Source: Saprospiraceae bacterium (lineage in GTDB: Bacteria; Bacteroidota; Bacteroidia; Chitinophagales; Saprospiraceae). From it: a stretch of DNA of 64,000 nt. The stretch spans positions 337,536 to 401,535 of the forward strand of contig JAHBTW010000003.1 of the NCBI GenBank assembly GCA_019638385.1. Direction: 5' to 3'. Of this stretch, positions 54,815 to 63,557 are shown piece after piece (the first letter of the stretch is position 1; every line of letters begins with the position of its first letter). The position numbers and the translations under genes were made by a program. The notes beneath the pieces are model-generated. The model searched no databases, was not told the origin of the DNA, and saw only the letters and a program-made list of their open reading frames with translations.

Positions 54815-56110
54815 ATGCGCCTGCTCCTCGTTTTGGTGCAATACCGGCCGGCCATGAACCCCAATGTATATCGCTGGGCGGGTATTGCCGAACACTGGGT
54901 TGCTTCCGGTCATGAGATCCACCTCCTGTGTGCCCGCCACAGCGAGCGGCCCGACGAGGAAGTTGTCAACGGGGTACAGGTGCATCGCGCCGGACAAGCG
55001 ACGCTTCTGGATTGGGCGTACAATCTCACCGGCGCGAAGCAGCGCCGCAGCGAACCCGGCCTTCTCCCAGCCCGGCCCGGTCTCCTTCGTCGGGTGGCAG
55101 AAAAAATCATAGACATCAGTTGGCGCAAACTCTACTGGCCCGACGGCAGTTGCGGTTGGTATTTCCCGGCGCGGCGCAGGGCTTTATCATTGCTGTCAGC
55201 ACAGCGATTCGACGCCGTCATCAGCGTGGGGCTGCCATTCACGGCGCATCTCGTAGGGATGGCTTGCAAAAAGCGGTTTCCACTTCTTCGTTTTGTCATG
55301 GACGTGGAAGACCCCTTTTGTTTTTCGGAGGAGTTTTTTGTGAACAACGCGGCGCTGTACCGCCGCTTGAATTACAAGGCAGAACACGCTGCGTTTCGGG
55401 CCGCTGATGCCGTAGCGCTCACCAATCCGGCCGCTGCTGCGCGGTATGCTGCCCTGTTTCCCGCTTTCGCGGAAAAGCTCTGCGTCATTCCGCCGCTGTA
55501 CAATTTACCGCCGCCTGTCCGCTCGTTTCCGATGAGAGACAGGCGCCCCGGCGAAATCCGGCTCGGATACTTCGGCTCTTTTTACCGAAAGGTACGCACG
55601 CCGGAGCGGTTTTTGCGACTGATGAGGGCGCTGTGCGAGCAGCGGCCGGCATGGCGCGAGCGGCTGCGGGTACATTTTTTCGGCAGTATGGAAGCGGAAT
55701 TTGTGCAGTTGTTTCAGCAGTTCCCGGAATTGAGGGGATGCTTGTTTTTCCACGGTCTCATCAGTCGGGAGGATACGGCTTCGGCTATGCAGGAGATGGA
55801 CGCGCTGTTGCACATCGGCAACACGACCGATTATCACCTGCCCAGCAAAAGTGTGGATTATCTCGCAGCCGGCAAGCCGGTGCTGAATATCGCCGCCTGC
55901 GAGGCGGATGCGTTCCAGAAGTTTGCGCAAGGTTTCAGCCAGGTATTGCATCTGTACTGGCCCGGAGGCGTGCCGCCCGAAGAAGCCATTACTGCATTGG
56001 AAGGTTTTTGGGGAAACTACCGGGAGTCTCCTGCGGATTTACCGGAGCGAATACGACCTTTTCGGGTGGAGCGCATTGCGGCGGGTTATGAAGACGCATT
56101 AAAGCGTTAG
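54815..56110 (+). CDS. GT4-type glycosyltransferase
   Basis: The 431-residue protein shows the two-Rossmann-domain layout of GT-B glycosyltransferases. The N-terminal half begins MRLLLVLVQYRPAMNPNVYR, with WVASGHEIHLLCAR as the first strand-helix unit. The C-terminal half has IRLGYFGSFYRKVRTPERFL, a HGLISREDTASAMQEMDALLHIG segment and the KSVDYLAAGKPVLNIAA stretch, where GT4 enzymes bind the nucleotide sugar. It is cytoplasmic or membrane-associated and probably adds a sugar to a surface glycan. Donor and acceptor are unknown. It is translated just after the amidohydrolase gene (2-base gap) and converges with the Uma2 gene. Confidence 0.85.
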   Translation: MRLLLVLVQYRPAMNPNVYRWAGIAEHWVASGHEIHLLCARHSERPDEEVVNGVQVHRAGQATLLDWAYNLTGAKQRRSEPGLLPARPGLLRRVAEKIIDISWRKLYWPDGSCGWYFPARRRALSLLSAQRFDAVISVGLPFTAHLVGMACKKRFPLLRFVMDVEDPFCFSEEFFVNNAALYRRLNYKAEHAAFRAADAVALTNPAAAARYAALFPAFAEKLCVIPPLYNLPPPVRSFPMRDRRPGEIRLGYFGSFYRKVRTPERFLRLMRALCEQRPAWRERLRVHFFGSMEAEFVQLFQQFPELRGCLFFHGLISREDTASAMQEMDALLHIGNTTDYHLPSKSVDYLAAGKPVLNIAACEADAFQKFAQGFSQVLHLYWPGGVPPEEAITALEGFWGNYRESPADLPERIRPFRVERIAAGYEDALKR

Positions 56111-56121
56111 TCTCTAACAAG

Positions 56122-56733
56122 TTACAGTTCAAGTCCTCGCTTGCGCAGATGGTCGGGGATGTTCATGGCGAGTCCGGGAACAATTTCGATATCTTTCTCC
56201 CATGCGATGGTAGTCCAGTCTTGTCCCGGTTCAGCTACGAGTACCCTGCGGGCTTCGGTAGAAATCCAGAATACTTTCTTCACGCCAAAATGGAGGAGTT
56301 TTTCAATTTTGCGCGTGACATAGGCCGTTTCGGTCATGTCGCTTAAATCTACCTCAATATCAATTTCAAAAGCCAATAGGGGGGGGATGTCGGAGTACTT
56401 TTTGCCGATCTTATCGCCGCTCATAGCCTTGGCATCGTACACGAGAATATCTCCGGCGAGGTTGTTGCTTTTTGAAATGTGAAGCCCGGCTTCGTTGGAA
56501 TAAATAGCATAATTTTCAATTCCGAAAAAGCCAAACAGCAACGAGTTGAGATACATGTGAATCTCGCTTTGCAAAGTGCTGCTGCCCATGATGTCTTCTA
56601 AGGTTTTAGATTTATTCAAAACGGATTTGTACCCCTCGCGGTAGAGAGGTACCCCGTCAAGGATTTCATAAACCAGATAGTCGGGAATTTTACGTTTTTT
56701 CGGTGGCTTGGGCGCCTGTTTTGCCGCTTCCAT
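56122..56733 (-). CDS. Uma2-family putative endonuclease (DUF820)
   Basis: This 203-residue protein has a Lys/Pro-rich start and a PD-(D/E)XK-like core. IPDYLVYEILDGVPLYREGY matches the opening of Uma2 proteins; the core acidic residues lie in AGDILVYDA and LLAFEIDIEVDLSDM, with a later KIEKLLHFGVKKVFWIS strand-helix unit. Uma2 proteins are common in Bacteroidota and cyanobacteria, often in many copies, and their biological role is not established. A clear housekeeping promoter (56750-56780) precedes the gene with a very short leader. It converges with the glycosyltransferase gene. Confidence 0.82.
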   Translation of the reverse strand: MEAAKQAPKPPKKRKIPDYLVYEILDGVPLYREGYKSVLNKSKTLEDIMGSSTLQSEIHMYLNSLLFGFFGIENYAIYSNEAGLHISKSNNLAGDILVYDAKAMSGDKIGKKYSDIPPLLAFEIDIEVDLSDMTETAYVTRKIEKLLHFGVKKVFWISTEARRVLVAEPGQDWTTIAWEKDIEIVPGLAMNIPDHLRKRGLEL

Positions 56734-56749
56734 CTATATTGAATTTGTG

Positions 56750-56780
56750 CAAAAATAAACATTCGTGTTCATTAATCAAA
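56750..56780 (-). promoter_or_regulatory. Bacteroidota housekeeping promoter for the Uma2 gene
   Basis: On the minus strand, TTTG (56780-56777), 19 bases, then TATTTTTG (56757-56750) match the -33/-7 consensus TTTG-N19-TAnnTTTG. The predicted transcript start lies about 10 bases before the ATG at 56733. Confidence 0.72.
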
Positions 56781-56800
56781 GATTTGAGTTGCCATATCGT

Positions 56801-57754
56801 CTAACGGAGCGCCAAAAACTCCCCAATCTTCCCTGCCAAAACCTGTGCGTGGCCGAGCTTGGATTCATAGCTCCAGCCCGCGATGTGCGGCGAGAGCACC
56901 ACGTTTTCAGCCTGCCGGAGATACTGGAAAGGGGAGGGGAGGGCCGGGAAATTCAAAAACTCGAAGGAGGTTTCTTCGTATTCCAGCACATCCAAGGCTG
57001 CGCCGCGCACCCGGCCGCTTTCTAAGTGGCGCACCAATGCGGCGGTGTCCAACACCGTACCGCGCGCTGTATTGACCAAAAAAATGGGTTTGGCGAAAGC
57101 CTCCAAAAAGCCGTCGTTGATGAAGTGATGATTGGCCAGCATGTATGGAATATGGATGCTGAGGATATCGCTTTCCTGCTGTAGCGCGGCCAGCTCGGCC
57201 TCCGCTGCGAAAGCGTCGCCGTAGCCGGTTTTGTACTTATCGTAAGCGATGACGCGGCAGCCGAAGCCTTGCAGGCGTTTGGCGAAAGCCGTGCCCATAT
57301 TGCCGTAGCCGAGGATGCCTACCGTTTTGCCGAAGATTTCGTAGCCCCGATTGCCTTCGCGTATCCATTCGCCGCGGCGCACCTGAGCATCGGCGCGGGC
57401 GAGGTTGTTCATGAGACAGAGCAGCAGGCCCAGCGCGTGTTCGGCCACCGTGTCGCGGCTGCCTTCGGGCGAGGTGATGACGGCGATGCCTTTTTGTGCG
57501 GCGTATTCCGTGTCGATGTGCTCTACGCCCACGCCTTCGCGGGCGATGAACTGAAGCTGTGTGCCCCGATCGAGCAATTCGCGGTCGGCGCGGAGCCGGC
57601 TGCGCATCACGATGCCCTGAAAATCCGGCAGGATCGCCAATATTTCCGCGCGCGGCGTATCGAAATGGGTATGAACCTCCAGCCCGGCTTCCCGCAGCGA
57701 TTGTTGGAGGAAGGGGTGTGGTCGGTCTAAGAGGAGGATTTTGATGGCAGTCAT
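56801..57754 (-). CDS. D-2-hydroxyacid dehydrogenase (3-phosphoglycerate dehydrogenase-like)
   Basis: The 317-residue enzyme belongs to the NAD-dependent D-isomer 2-hydroxyacid dehydrogenases. The dinucleotide-binding motif is VGILGYGNMGTAFAKRL. The catalytic Arg lies in FLVNTARGTVLDTAAL, the Glu in the DVLEYEETSF region, and the His in VVLSPHIAGWSYES. It acts in the cytosol and oxidises or reduces a 2-hydroxy/2-oxo acid pair. The short form without an ACT domain and the N-terminal LLLDRPHPFLQQSLREAG stretch are compatible with phosphoglycerate dehydrogenase or with a broader specificity. No other serine genes are nearby. The upstream gene is divergent, so this gene is probably monocistronic. 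Confidence 0.92.
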   Translation of the reverse strand: MTAIKILLLDRPHPFLQQSLREAGLEVHTHFDTPRAEILAILPDFQGIVMRSRLRADRELLDRGTQLQFIAREGVGVEHIDTEYAAQKGIAVITSPEGSRDTVAEHALGLLLCLMNNLARADAQVRRGEWIREGNRGYEIFGKTVGILGYGNMGTAFAKRLQGFGCRVIAYDKYKTGYGDAFAAEAELAALQQESDILSIHIPYMLANHHFINDGFLEAFAKPIFLVNTARGTVLDTAALVRHLESGRVRGAALDVLEYEETSFEFLNFPALPSPFQYLRQAENVVLSPHIAGWSYESKLGHAQVLAGKIGEFLALR

Positions 57755-57887
57755 GGTTGTTTTGGCGAAGGAAGAATAATTACACTAACGTGCATTATGG
57801 ATATTGTGTTTGGCGGCCTGCCTGTGCGGCGTTCAATTTGTACATTTGCCGCAACTCATCATTCTAAGGTGCCAAAAATGAATTGAG

Positions 57888-58262
57888 ATGAAGAAAGAAA
57901 AACTTCTGCTGGCAGTGATTCTATTTATGTTGGGATTAACCGGTATCCTTTCCATTCTTACTATGGAGTTGCCCCTTCCCGAAGAAGCGAAGGAGGCGTT
58001 GTTGGAGATATTTACACCCGGTCAAATTAAGTGGTTGGTGTTGATCAATCCAACCATCATGTTTGCCGTTGGGCATTTCCCGATTGTATTTCAGACTGTT
58101 GAGCATCCTCCGGGGCTATTGTTGGGCTATATTCTGATTGGAAATGCGATTGGGGGCATCATATTTGGATGGCTGTATTGGAAAAGCGGCTTGGAAAGTG
58201 CTTTTCTGGCGCACATCGCTGCGCATGTAGTCATGGTATTGGCCGAACCGCTACTGGTGTAA
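57888..58262 (+). pseudogene. CPBP-type intramembrane protease with internal deletion
   Basis: Only 124 residues remain of a family usually near 220-300. The first helix (LLLAVILFMLGLTGILSIL) and a following INPTIM segment are joined directly to FAVGHFP (residues 59-63). That matches the second conserved CPBP motif (FxxxH) and is followed by IIFGWLYWKSGLESAFLAHIAAHVV with its conserved histidine. The first motif, the EExxR glutamate pair needed for catalysis, and several helices are absent. The frame is intact, so the gap looks like an in-frame deletion near 58056-58065. The product may still be made but should not be an active protease. No linked genes suggest a role. Confidence 0.65.
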
Positions 58263-58284
58263 ATGTTTCGGAGTCTCTGTAAAT

Positions 58285-60183
58285 TTACAACAAAGGCGTT
58301 TTCACCACAAAAGCCTCCTCCATTTCGCCTGCCCATACCGGACGCTCGGTGAGCAGGGCATAACGGTCTTTGATGTTTTGCAGACCTACTCCGGTGGAAA
58401 CTGCCGGCGTGTTGCGCGGCTGGAGGTTGTTTTTCACGACGAGCGTTTCGCCGTTTTCAACAAATACGCTTACGGATAAAGGTTCTTTCAGGGACATCCG
58501 GTTGTGCTTCACCGCATTTTCGATGAGGAGTTGCAGGGTCAGCGGCGCAATTTTGCGGGTGTCGAGGAGCTCGTCGGGCAGTTCGACGTGCAGGTTGAAT
58601 TTGTTTTCAAAACGAATTTGCAGCAAAAACGAATAAGCTTTTATGAATTCCAGTTCTGTGCGCAGCGGGACGAGCGATTGTTCTTTTTGTTCCAAAATAT
58701 AGCGGTAGGAGCGCGACAATTGTTCGATGAACTGCTCGGCGAGGTCTGCATTTACTTGTACCAACGAAGAAAGGATACTCAGGCTGTTAAAAAGAAAATG
58801 CGGGTTGACCTGCGTGCGCAACAGCGCGATTTCGTTCAGCAACTGCTGTTTTTCCATCTCTTCTGAGCGCAGTTGCAACAATTGAGCGCGCCGCCGGAAA
58901 TACAACATGCGTACCCAAAATGCCAGCGCGACGACCAATATGCCCAACCCGATGACGGTGAGCACGCCCATTGTACTGTCTTTGCGGCGCAGGGTTTGTT
59001 GGTGCGCCATTTCTATGCGAAATTTTTCCTGCTCGCGGCCCAGACTGTCTATGGCAGCCTGGCGTTGCAGTTCCATTTCCTTGAGCTTTTGCGCTGTTTC
59101 GTCTCTTTGCAGGCTGTCTTTCGTAGCGCTGAGTTGCTCCAGATATTCCAGCGCCGGTTTGTATTGTCCTTGCAGGCGATAAGCCTGGTAGAGACAAGCG
59201 CAGGCATCTATGACTCTCAGGTTGGCGCTGCCGACCCGGCGGCCGATGTCCAAGCCCTGACGGCACATCTGGATGGCTAAGGGATAGCGTTGCTGTTGTA
59301 TCCACAGATCGCCCATGCTGTTGTAGGCATCGGCCAACGCTTCTTCATCGCCGATGGTTTTGAAAATGGCTACTTCCCGGTTGAAGTCGGCCAATGCCTC
59401 CTCATAGCGGCCCTGAAAGCTGTGTATGACGGCGCGATTGTGCAATGAAGTGGCGGCGCCGTACAAATTGTCGTCTTTTTCCTGAATGTCGAATGCTTTA
59501 TTGTTGTAATACAGCGCTTTGTCTAAGTCGTCCAATTCTAAATAAACGGATGATAAATTGCCGTAGGCCAATGCCAGACCTTCCCGATGGTTGAGCGCTT
59601 CGTATATCTCAAGAGATTTTTCCAGATATTCGAGGACTTTGGCCTCATTGTTGGGCGTCTCAAAATAAATGGTGGCAATGCCGATATAGCCGTCGGCCAT
59701 TTTTTTGCGGTCGCCGGTCTCCTCGGCAAGGGCTAAGGATTTGGTGATGTACTCAATGGCTTTGGGGAAGTTGCTTTGTACCTGAAATACACCGCCCATG
59801 TTTCCATACACGGCCGACATGTAATTCCGGTCGCCTGTTTTTTCGAGCAGGGCGATGCTCTGTTCGTAATGTTGTAAGGCTTCATCATACCGGCTTTGGT
59901 AGCGGTAAGAAAGCCCGATGACGTTTAGTGCCCGTGCCTGCCAGTCGGGCAATTCTTTTTCGCGGGCCAAAGCCAATTGCATCCGGGCTGCCATCCGGGC
60001 AGAATCGGGGTCGTGATGTACATAGCGGAATCCCAGGCGGTGCAGTGCGGCCAATCGGACGGTGTCCGGCAGGCGGGTATTGCGGCTCAGGCGCCAAAGA
60101 CTGTCCATTTCGGTTTGTGCAGCCGATGAAGTTGCTAGAAACAGGAAGGCAATCCCAACTACTATGGCATAAAACGTTTTCAT
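58285..60183 (-). CDS. TPR-containing LytS-type sensor histidine kinase
   Basis: The 632-residue sensor has a signal peptide (about 1-22) and a periplasmic TPR array (about 30-370; repeated units such as SRYDEALQHYEQSIALLEKTGDR). A coiled coil, a transmembrane helix (about 403-425) and a cytoplasmic His_kinase domain follow. The phosphoacceptor is H462 in QVNPHFLFNSL, and the HATPase has the N-box LLIENAVKHN and GVGLQNIKDRY. Kinases of this class signal to LytTR regulators, usually encoded next door. None is adjacent here; the only LytTR gene in the window is the wreck at 51222-51502. The downstream neighbour is convergent and the upstream lipoprotein gene is 24 bases away on the same strand. 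Confidence 0.93.
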   Translation of the reverse strand: MKTFYAIVVGIAFLFLATSSAAQTEMDSLWRLSRNTRLPDTVRLAALHRLGFRYVHHDPDSARMAARMQLALAREKELPDWQARALNVIGLSYRYQSRYDEALQHYEQSIALLEKTGDRNYMSAVYGNMGGVFQVQSNFPKAIEYITKSLALAEETGDRKKMADGYIGIATIYFETPNNEAKVLEYLEKSLEIYEALNHREGLALAYGNLSSVYLELDDLDKALYYNNKAFDIQEKDDNLYGAATSLHNRAVIHSFQGRYEEALADFNREVAIFKTIGDEEALADAYNSMGDLWIQQQRYPLAIQMCRQGLDIGRRVGSANLRVIDACACLYQAYRLQGQYKPALEYLEQLSATKDSLQRDETAQKLKEMELQRQAAIDSLGREQEKFRIEMAHQQTLRRKDSTMGVLTVIGLGILVVALAFWVRMLYFRRRAQLLQLRSEEMEKQQLLNEIALLRTQVNPHFLFNSLSILSSLVQVNADLAEQFIEQLSRSYRYILEQKEQSLVPLRTELEFIKAYSFLLQIRFENKFNLHVELPDELLDTRKIAPLTLQLLIENAVKHNRMSLKEPLSVSVFVENGETLVVKNNLQPRNTPAVSTGVGLQNIKDRYALLTERPVWAGEMEEAFVVKTPLL

Positions 60184-60207
60184 TTTTGATGCGCTATTCC
60201 GGAAGGC

Positions 60208-60507
60208 TTATTTCCGCTTAGACTTGTTGCCCGCCAACATCCCCCAGCCGCCGGAGCCGAGCAGGAAGCCGAGGTCGTACCAGCCGCCCCGGTTGTTCAC
60301 GGCATAAATGGCGACGTTGTCATCGAATAAGCTAATGACGAAGCTGACGGGCGTGATGAAGCCGTGCAGCAGGCCATACAGGAAGCCGTATTGCTTGCCT
60401 TTCAGGCATTCTTGCACGGGTTCTACGCCGGCACAGGAGGCGAGTGCGAAAATAATGATTGACAAGGCGGTGAAAACCAGTAGCTTGGAAAGAAGGTTGT
60501 TTTTCAT
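60208..60507 (-). CDS. Small lipoprotein with hydrophobic segment
   Basis: The start at 60507 gives 99 residues. A lipoprotein signal peptide ends in FALASC, with the lipid-carrying cysteine near position 25. A hydrophobic stretch follows (GLLHGFITPVSFVISLF), then a glycine-rich end (GFLLGSGGWGMLAGNKSKRK). Similar small proteins occur in Bacteroidota and cyanobacteria, but the function is unknown. TATCTTTG, a fair -7 box, precedes the gene on its strand without a good -33 partner. It probably shares a transcript with the TPR kinase gene 24 bases downstream, so a role in sensing is conceivable but unproven. Confidence 0.68.
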   Translation of the reverse strand: MKNNLLSKLLVFTALSIIIFALASCAGVEPVQECLKGKQYGFLYGLLHGFITPVSFVISLFDDNVAIYAVNNRGGWYDLGFLLGSGGWGMLAGNKSKRK

Positions 60508-60625
60508 TTTTCCCGTTTTTTGATGAGTTGTCAAAGATATGAAAAACGTTTTCGACCGTGTTTCATGTTGGATGAAAAAGCAGAATTTACCGCCGGGTTC
60601 CGATTAGAATCGTTTCTGGGGAGTC

Positions 60626-61414
60626 TCACTCCAGCGTCATCATGATGGCAAAATTGACGCGCTGATTTCCATACCCGACTCGCGGAAGGCCGAGCGGTGC
60701 AATGTTTTGGTAGGATGGATTTACCACCAATTGAAAATCAACCGGGATGGAGAAATGATCGGTTATTTTCAGGTTTTTGGTGTATTTAAAACCGATGTTC
60801 GTGATACCGGCTTTGTCGGCGAAATTGAGGGCGCTGGCCGCTGTGATGCCGCCCATAGTCAGGGTAATTTGCTCAATGGGGCGATATTGCACTTCGAGGT
60901 ATAATCCGCGCGTATTTTGTAGGGTGGCGCCGGTAGAATCAATGACCGGATTGCTGTAATAACCGCCTCCATACAGGGTATAGCCGGCCGTAAAGTTGAA
61001 TTTGTTCAGCGCGTATCCGATTCTGCCTTCGAGGAAATGCGCGTTTTTGTAGTCCCAGAAGTTGGTGGGGATATTCGTCGCATCGCCGTGGAAATAGTAG
61101 TTGTCTAAGGTGAGGGTGAGCTTGTTGAGCGTATAGTTGACGAAAAGATTCAGCGTAGAGGCATATCCGGCATTCTCGCCGGTCAGGGAGGTGATGCCCA
61201 GCAAATTGATATCCCAGCGGTCGGAGGGCTTGAAGGCCACTAATCCCTGAACCGTCGGGGTGGCGTTGCCGAAATCAATGCCGCGCCACAGGTTTTTGGT
61301 TCCCAAAATAACCAATCCGCTCCAATTGGCGCCGTTGAGCATCGTGCTGTCCTGTGCGCCTGCCTGAGCGATGCAACAGCAACATAATAGGGCAATGATA
61401 ATGGGTGCTTTCAT
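60626..61414 (-). CDS. Outer-membrane beta-barrel protein
   Basis: The chain of about 262 residues starts at 61414 (MKAPIIIALL), giving a signal peptide with an unusual run of four cysteines before the cleavage site; the ATG at 61426 would add four residues. The mature part is built of amphipathic beta strands with frequent aromatic residues (NLFVNYTLNKLTLTLDNYYF, GFKYTKNLKITDHFSIPVDF) and begins with ANWSGLVILGTKNLWRGIDF. That last motif resembles TorF-type putative porins (a ...RGxDFG opening). It is probably a 12-strand outer-membrane protein of unknown substrate. Its promoter region contains a large inverted-repeat element. Confidence 0.78.
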   Translation of the reverse strand: MKAPIIIALLCCCCIAQAGAQDSTMLNGANWSGLVILGTKNLWRGIDFGNATPTVQGLVAFKPSDRWDINLLGITSLTGENAGYASTLNLFVNYTLNKLTLTLDNYYFHGDATNIPTNFWDYKNAHFLEGRIGYALNKFNFTAGYTLYGGGYYSNPVIDSTGATLQNTRGLYLEVQYRPIEQITLTMGGITAASALNFADKAGITNIGFKYTKNLKITDHFSIPVDFQLVVNPSYQNIAPLGLPRVGYGNQRVNFAIMMTLE

Positions 61415-61441
61415 TTGCAGATGCATTGTTTTTTTTTGTTA

Positions 61442-61602
61442 AGGAACGCGTCGTGAATAACTTACCGATTTGGTCGGCCTATTTTTCCATCAGGCCGCGT
61501 TGCTTCGTCGGTCAGGTAGCGCTGCTACCTTCCCTCCTAGCGCCTTGCCTGACGAAAAAATAATCTCGCCGAAATCAGGCAACTTATTCACGCCACGTTC
61601 CT
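61442..61602. repeat. 161-bp nested inverted-repeat element
   Basis: The outer arms, AGGAACGCGTCGTGAATAA (61442-61460) and TTATTCACGCCACGTTCCT (61584-61602), are reverse complements with two or three mismatches, and the similarity runs on inward. Inside lies a perfect CGGCCT/AGGCCG hairpin (61475-61497) and a second imperfect stem around TTCGTCGGTCAGG and TTGCCTGACGAA. The symmetric, layered layout fits a MITE- or REP-type element. It sits in the promoter region of the outer-membrane protein gene. Confidence 0.7.
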
Positions 61603-61682
61603 AAGCAGGTGTTATTGTATCGCAAATGTACAAACGCGCCCGGAAACCTGCTTCTCCATTTCAGCAGTTTTTTCCCGGCCGC

Positions 61683-61730
61683 AAAAATCGCCGGTCCGGG
61701 TACGTTAGAAGCATCCCGGAACCGGCGATT
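61683..61730 (-). terminator. Rho-independent terminator of the GlsB-type gene
   Basis: A long stem, AATCGCCGGT plus CCGGG (61686-61700) with CCCGG plus ACCGGCGATT (61715-61730, one bulge), is followed on the minus strand by TTTTT. It lies 48 bases after the stop at 61778. The other gap sequence (61603-61682, 61731-61777) shows nothing more. Confidence 0.78.
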
Positions 61731-61777
61731 GCATTTTGTTTTAAAAAAGGAAGGCAGGTGCGAACAACCCCCGCGGG

Positions 61778-62029
61778 CTACCGCCTCTTGATCAAACTGG
61801 CAATAAACAGTACCACAACGGCGCCGATGACACTTGTAATAATCAGGCTGACCGTAGGGCTTCCAATGCCAACGTTAACGCCCAATTTTCCGAGCAGCCA
61901 GCCGCCCACGAAGGAGCCTACAATGCCCAGAATGATGTTCCACAGCAAGCCGAAGCCGCCACCTTTCCAGATAAGGCCTGCGAGCCAGCCCGCTACTGCG
62001 CCGATGATGAGGATGTAAAGGAGATCCAT
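61778..62029 (-). CDS. GlsB/YeaQ/YmgE-family stress-response membrane protein
   Basis: The start at 62029 gives an 83-residue protein with three hydrophobic helices. The Gly-rich signatures of the transglycosylase-associated family are present: IGAVAGWLAGLIWKGGGFG, NIILGIVGSFVGGWLLGKLG and LIITSVIGAVVVLFIASLI, with a short basic tail. Members are small inner-membrane proteins induced in stationary phase, acid or envelope stress; their molecular role is unclear. The longer open frame upstream has no fitting leader. A strong terminator follows the gene, which is probably monocistronic. Confidence 0.9.
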   Translation of the reverse strand: MDLLYILIIGAVAGWLAGLIWKGGGFGLLWNIILGIVGSFVGGWLLGKLGVNVGIGSPTVSLIITSVIGAVVVLFIASLIKRR

Positions 62030-62216
62030 ACTAAGTTGATTTGCGGCCGACAGCCTTTTCCGAAGGAATGATCTGCCGACCCGGTTAGGTTGAAATAATT
62101 GTACGACAACAAAAATAGAAATACCTTTTGAGTTGTGACAAAAAAAGTTTTGCAGAACAAACGAATGTTCAAATTTTAAATTTGAACAACCATTCGATAA
62201 AGAGATTGCCGGAAAA

Positions 62217-62387
62217 ATGCCCAATGTAGAGGAAGTCCATGTGACCGGTACCGGTCAGATTCAGCAACAGTTCATGAAGTTTCTCGCCGGCACCCCGCAG
62301 TACAAAAATGCGGTGTCCAGCGAAAGCACCTCGAATAGAATGGGCGATGAGCAGTTACTCACTTTTATGGCGGAGCATTTTAATTAA
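62217..62387 (+). pseudogene. Short coding remnant or small gene
   Basis: A plus-strand frame from 62139 to 62387 has protein-like composition: FDKEIAGKMPNVEEVHVTGT, then QIQQQFMKFLAGTPQYKNAV, ending LLTFMAEHFN. The first ATG is at 62217 and would give 56 residues. The sequence upstream of it lacks a ribosome site or leader, and the frame is closed by a stop at 62136, so it reads like the C-terminal end of a larger lost protein. It ends 5 bases from the stop of the convergent hydroxylase gene. I do not recognise the family. Confidence 0.4.
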
Positions 62388-62392
62388 GAAAT

Positions 62393-63280
62393 CTATCTTC
62401 TCTTTGTAATGCTGGATGAACCAGCTTCGGCGCCAATGTCTGTGTTTCGCCCCGGCCTTCCAAAGACGTATTGGAAACGCGCTTTCCAGGTCTTGGCGCC
62501 CTTCAAATCCTGTAATATTTTTAGCGGCAGATAAAGATGCAAATAAAGCGGGTTGTGCGACGTAGGATGCCCGGGTACGCCAAAGACGGGTTTTTCGATT
62601 TCGGATTCGTTTTTCTGAAAAGTACCGAAAAGCCGGTCCCAAATAACGAACATGCCTGCATAATTTTTATCTAAATATCGGGCATTAGAAGCATGGTGAA
62701 TCTCGTGCAGTGCGGGCGTAATAAAAATGATATCGGGCAGCCAGCGCCGAATGTGTTGGGTATGTAATGAAAACTGATACGCGGCATTGATGATAAGCGC
62801 GGCAGTAACCATAGCCGGTTCAAACCCGACCGCAGGCATCCATATCCACCAGAAGTGCTTGTAGAACAGGACCGTCCAACCATTGCGCAATCCCGTACTG
62901 TAATTGAAAAAATGAGAAGAGTGGTGTACCACATGTGCTGCCCACAGGATGCGCACTTCATGGCTCCAGCGGTGGTGCCAGTAAAACGTAAAGTCGTCTC
63001 CTATGATGGCCAAAACCCACACCCAAGCGCCCCATCCGAGCGAATCGTAGCCTAGCCATGCCTGCCGCCAGGGGGAGAGCCAGTTGAACACACTATAGAA
63101 GAGTCCGATCTCAATAGCACGTTTGAGTAAGGAGGAAACCAAAGCGCCGCCAATGCCTATCAATACATTGACTCCCAGGTCTTTCCAGTCGTAAACGTTG
63201 TGTTTGTTGAAGCGGCTGATACCAATTTCAACCGCTATAATAAGCAAAAAGGCAGGTGCGATGATGTGAAATGGAATCAT
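62393..63280 (-). CDS. Sterol desaturase/fatty acid hydroxylase family membrane enzyme
   Basis: The start at 63280 gives 295 residues; the open frame upstream has no hydrophobic leader. Four or so transmembrane segments surround the eight-histidine, di-iron motif of the family: FYWHHRWSHE (about residue 108), HVVHHSSHFFN and, later, LHEIHHASNARYLDKNYAG. These enzymes use oxygen to hydroxylate or desaturate lipids such as fatty acids, carotenoids or hopanoids in the inner membrane. The NYAGMFVIWDRLFGTF segment is typical of the bacterial branch. The substrate cannot be told from context, as no lipid genes are adjacent. Confidence 0.92.
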   Translation of the reverse strand: MIPFHIIAPAFLLIIAVEIGISRFNKHNVYDWKDLGVNVLIGIGGALVSSLLKRAIEIGLFYSVFNWLSPWRQAWLGYDSLGWGAWVWVLAIIGDDFTFYWHHRWSHEVRILWAAHVVHHSSHFFNYSTGLRNGWTVLFYKHFWWIWMPAVGFEPAMVTAALIINAAYQFSLHTQHIRRWLPDIIFITPALHEIHHASNARYLDKNYAGMFVIWDRLFGTFQKNESEIEKPVFGVPGHPTSHNPLYLHLYLPLKILQDLKGAKTWKARFQYVFGRPGRNTDIGAEAGSSSITKRR

Positions 63281-63557
63281 GGCGTTTCTGGTTTTTTTAG
63301 ATGTTATATACAAAGGTAATCCATACGGTAAACGGTTGTTGCACAAAGTACGCTTACACCTGCTCCGCGGATTCATCGTGATCAATGGAGAAAGGATCGA
63401 AGGCGCCGTCATCAATACCCAAATGACGTTTAAAAACTTAACCTAATGATAATCTCTGCTTACGGCGCCGGGATGTACCTTTGGTCATTTACCTTTGACC
63501 AAAACAGAAATGTATAAAAAGTAAATTTACCCTTTTCTTTTTTTAAAATCAGACAGA

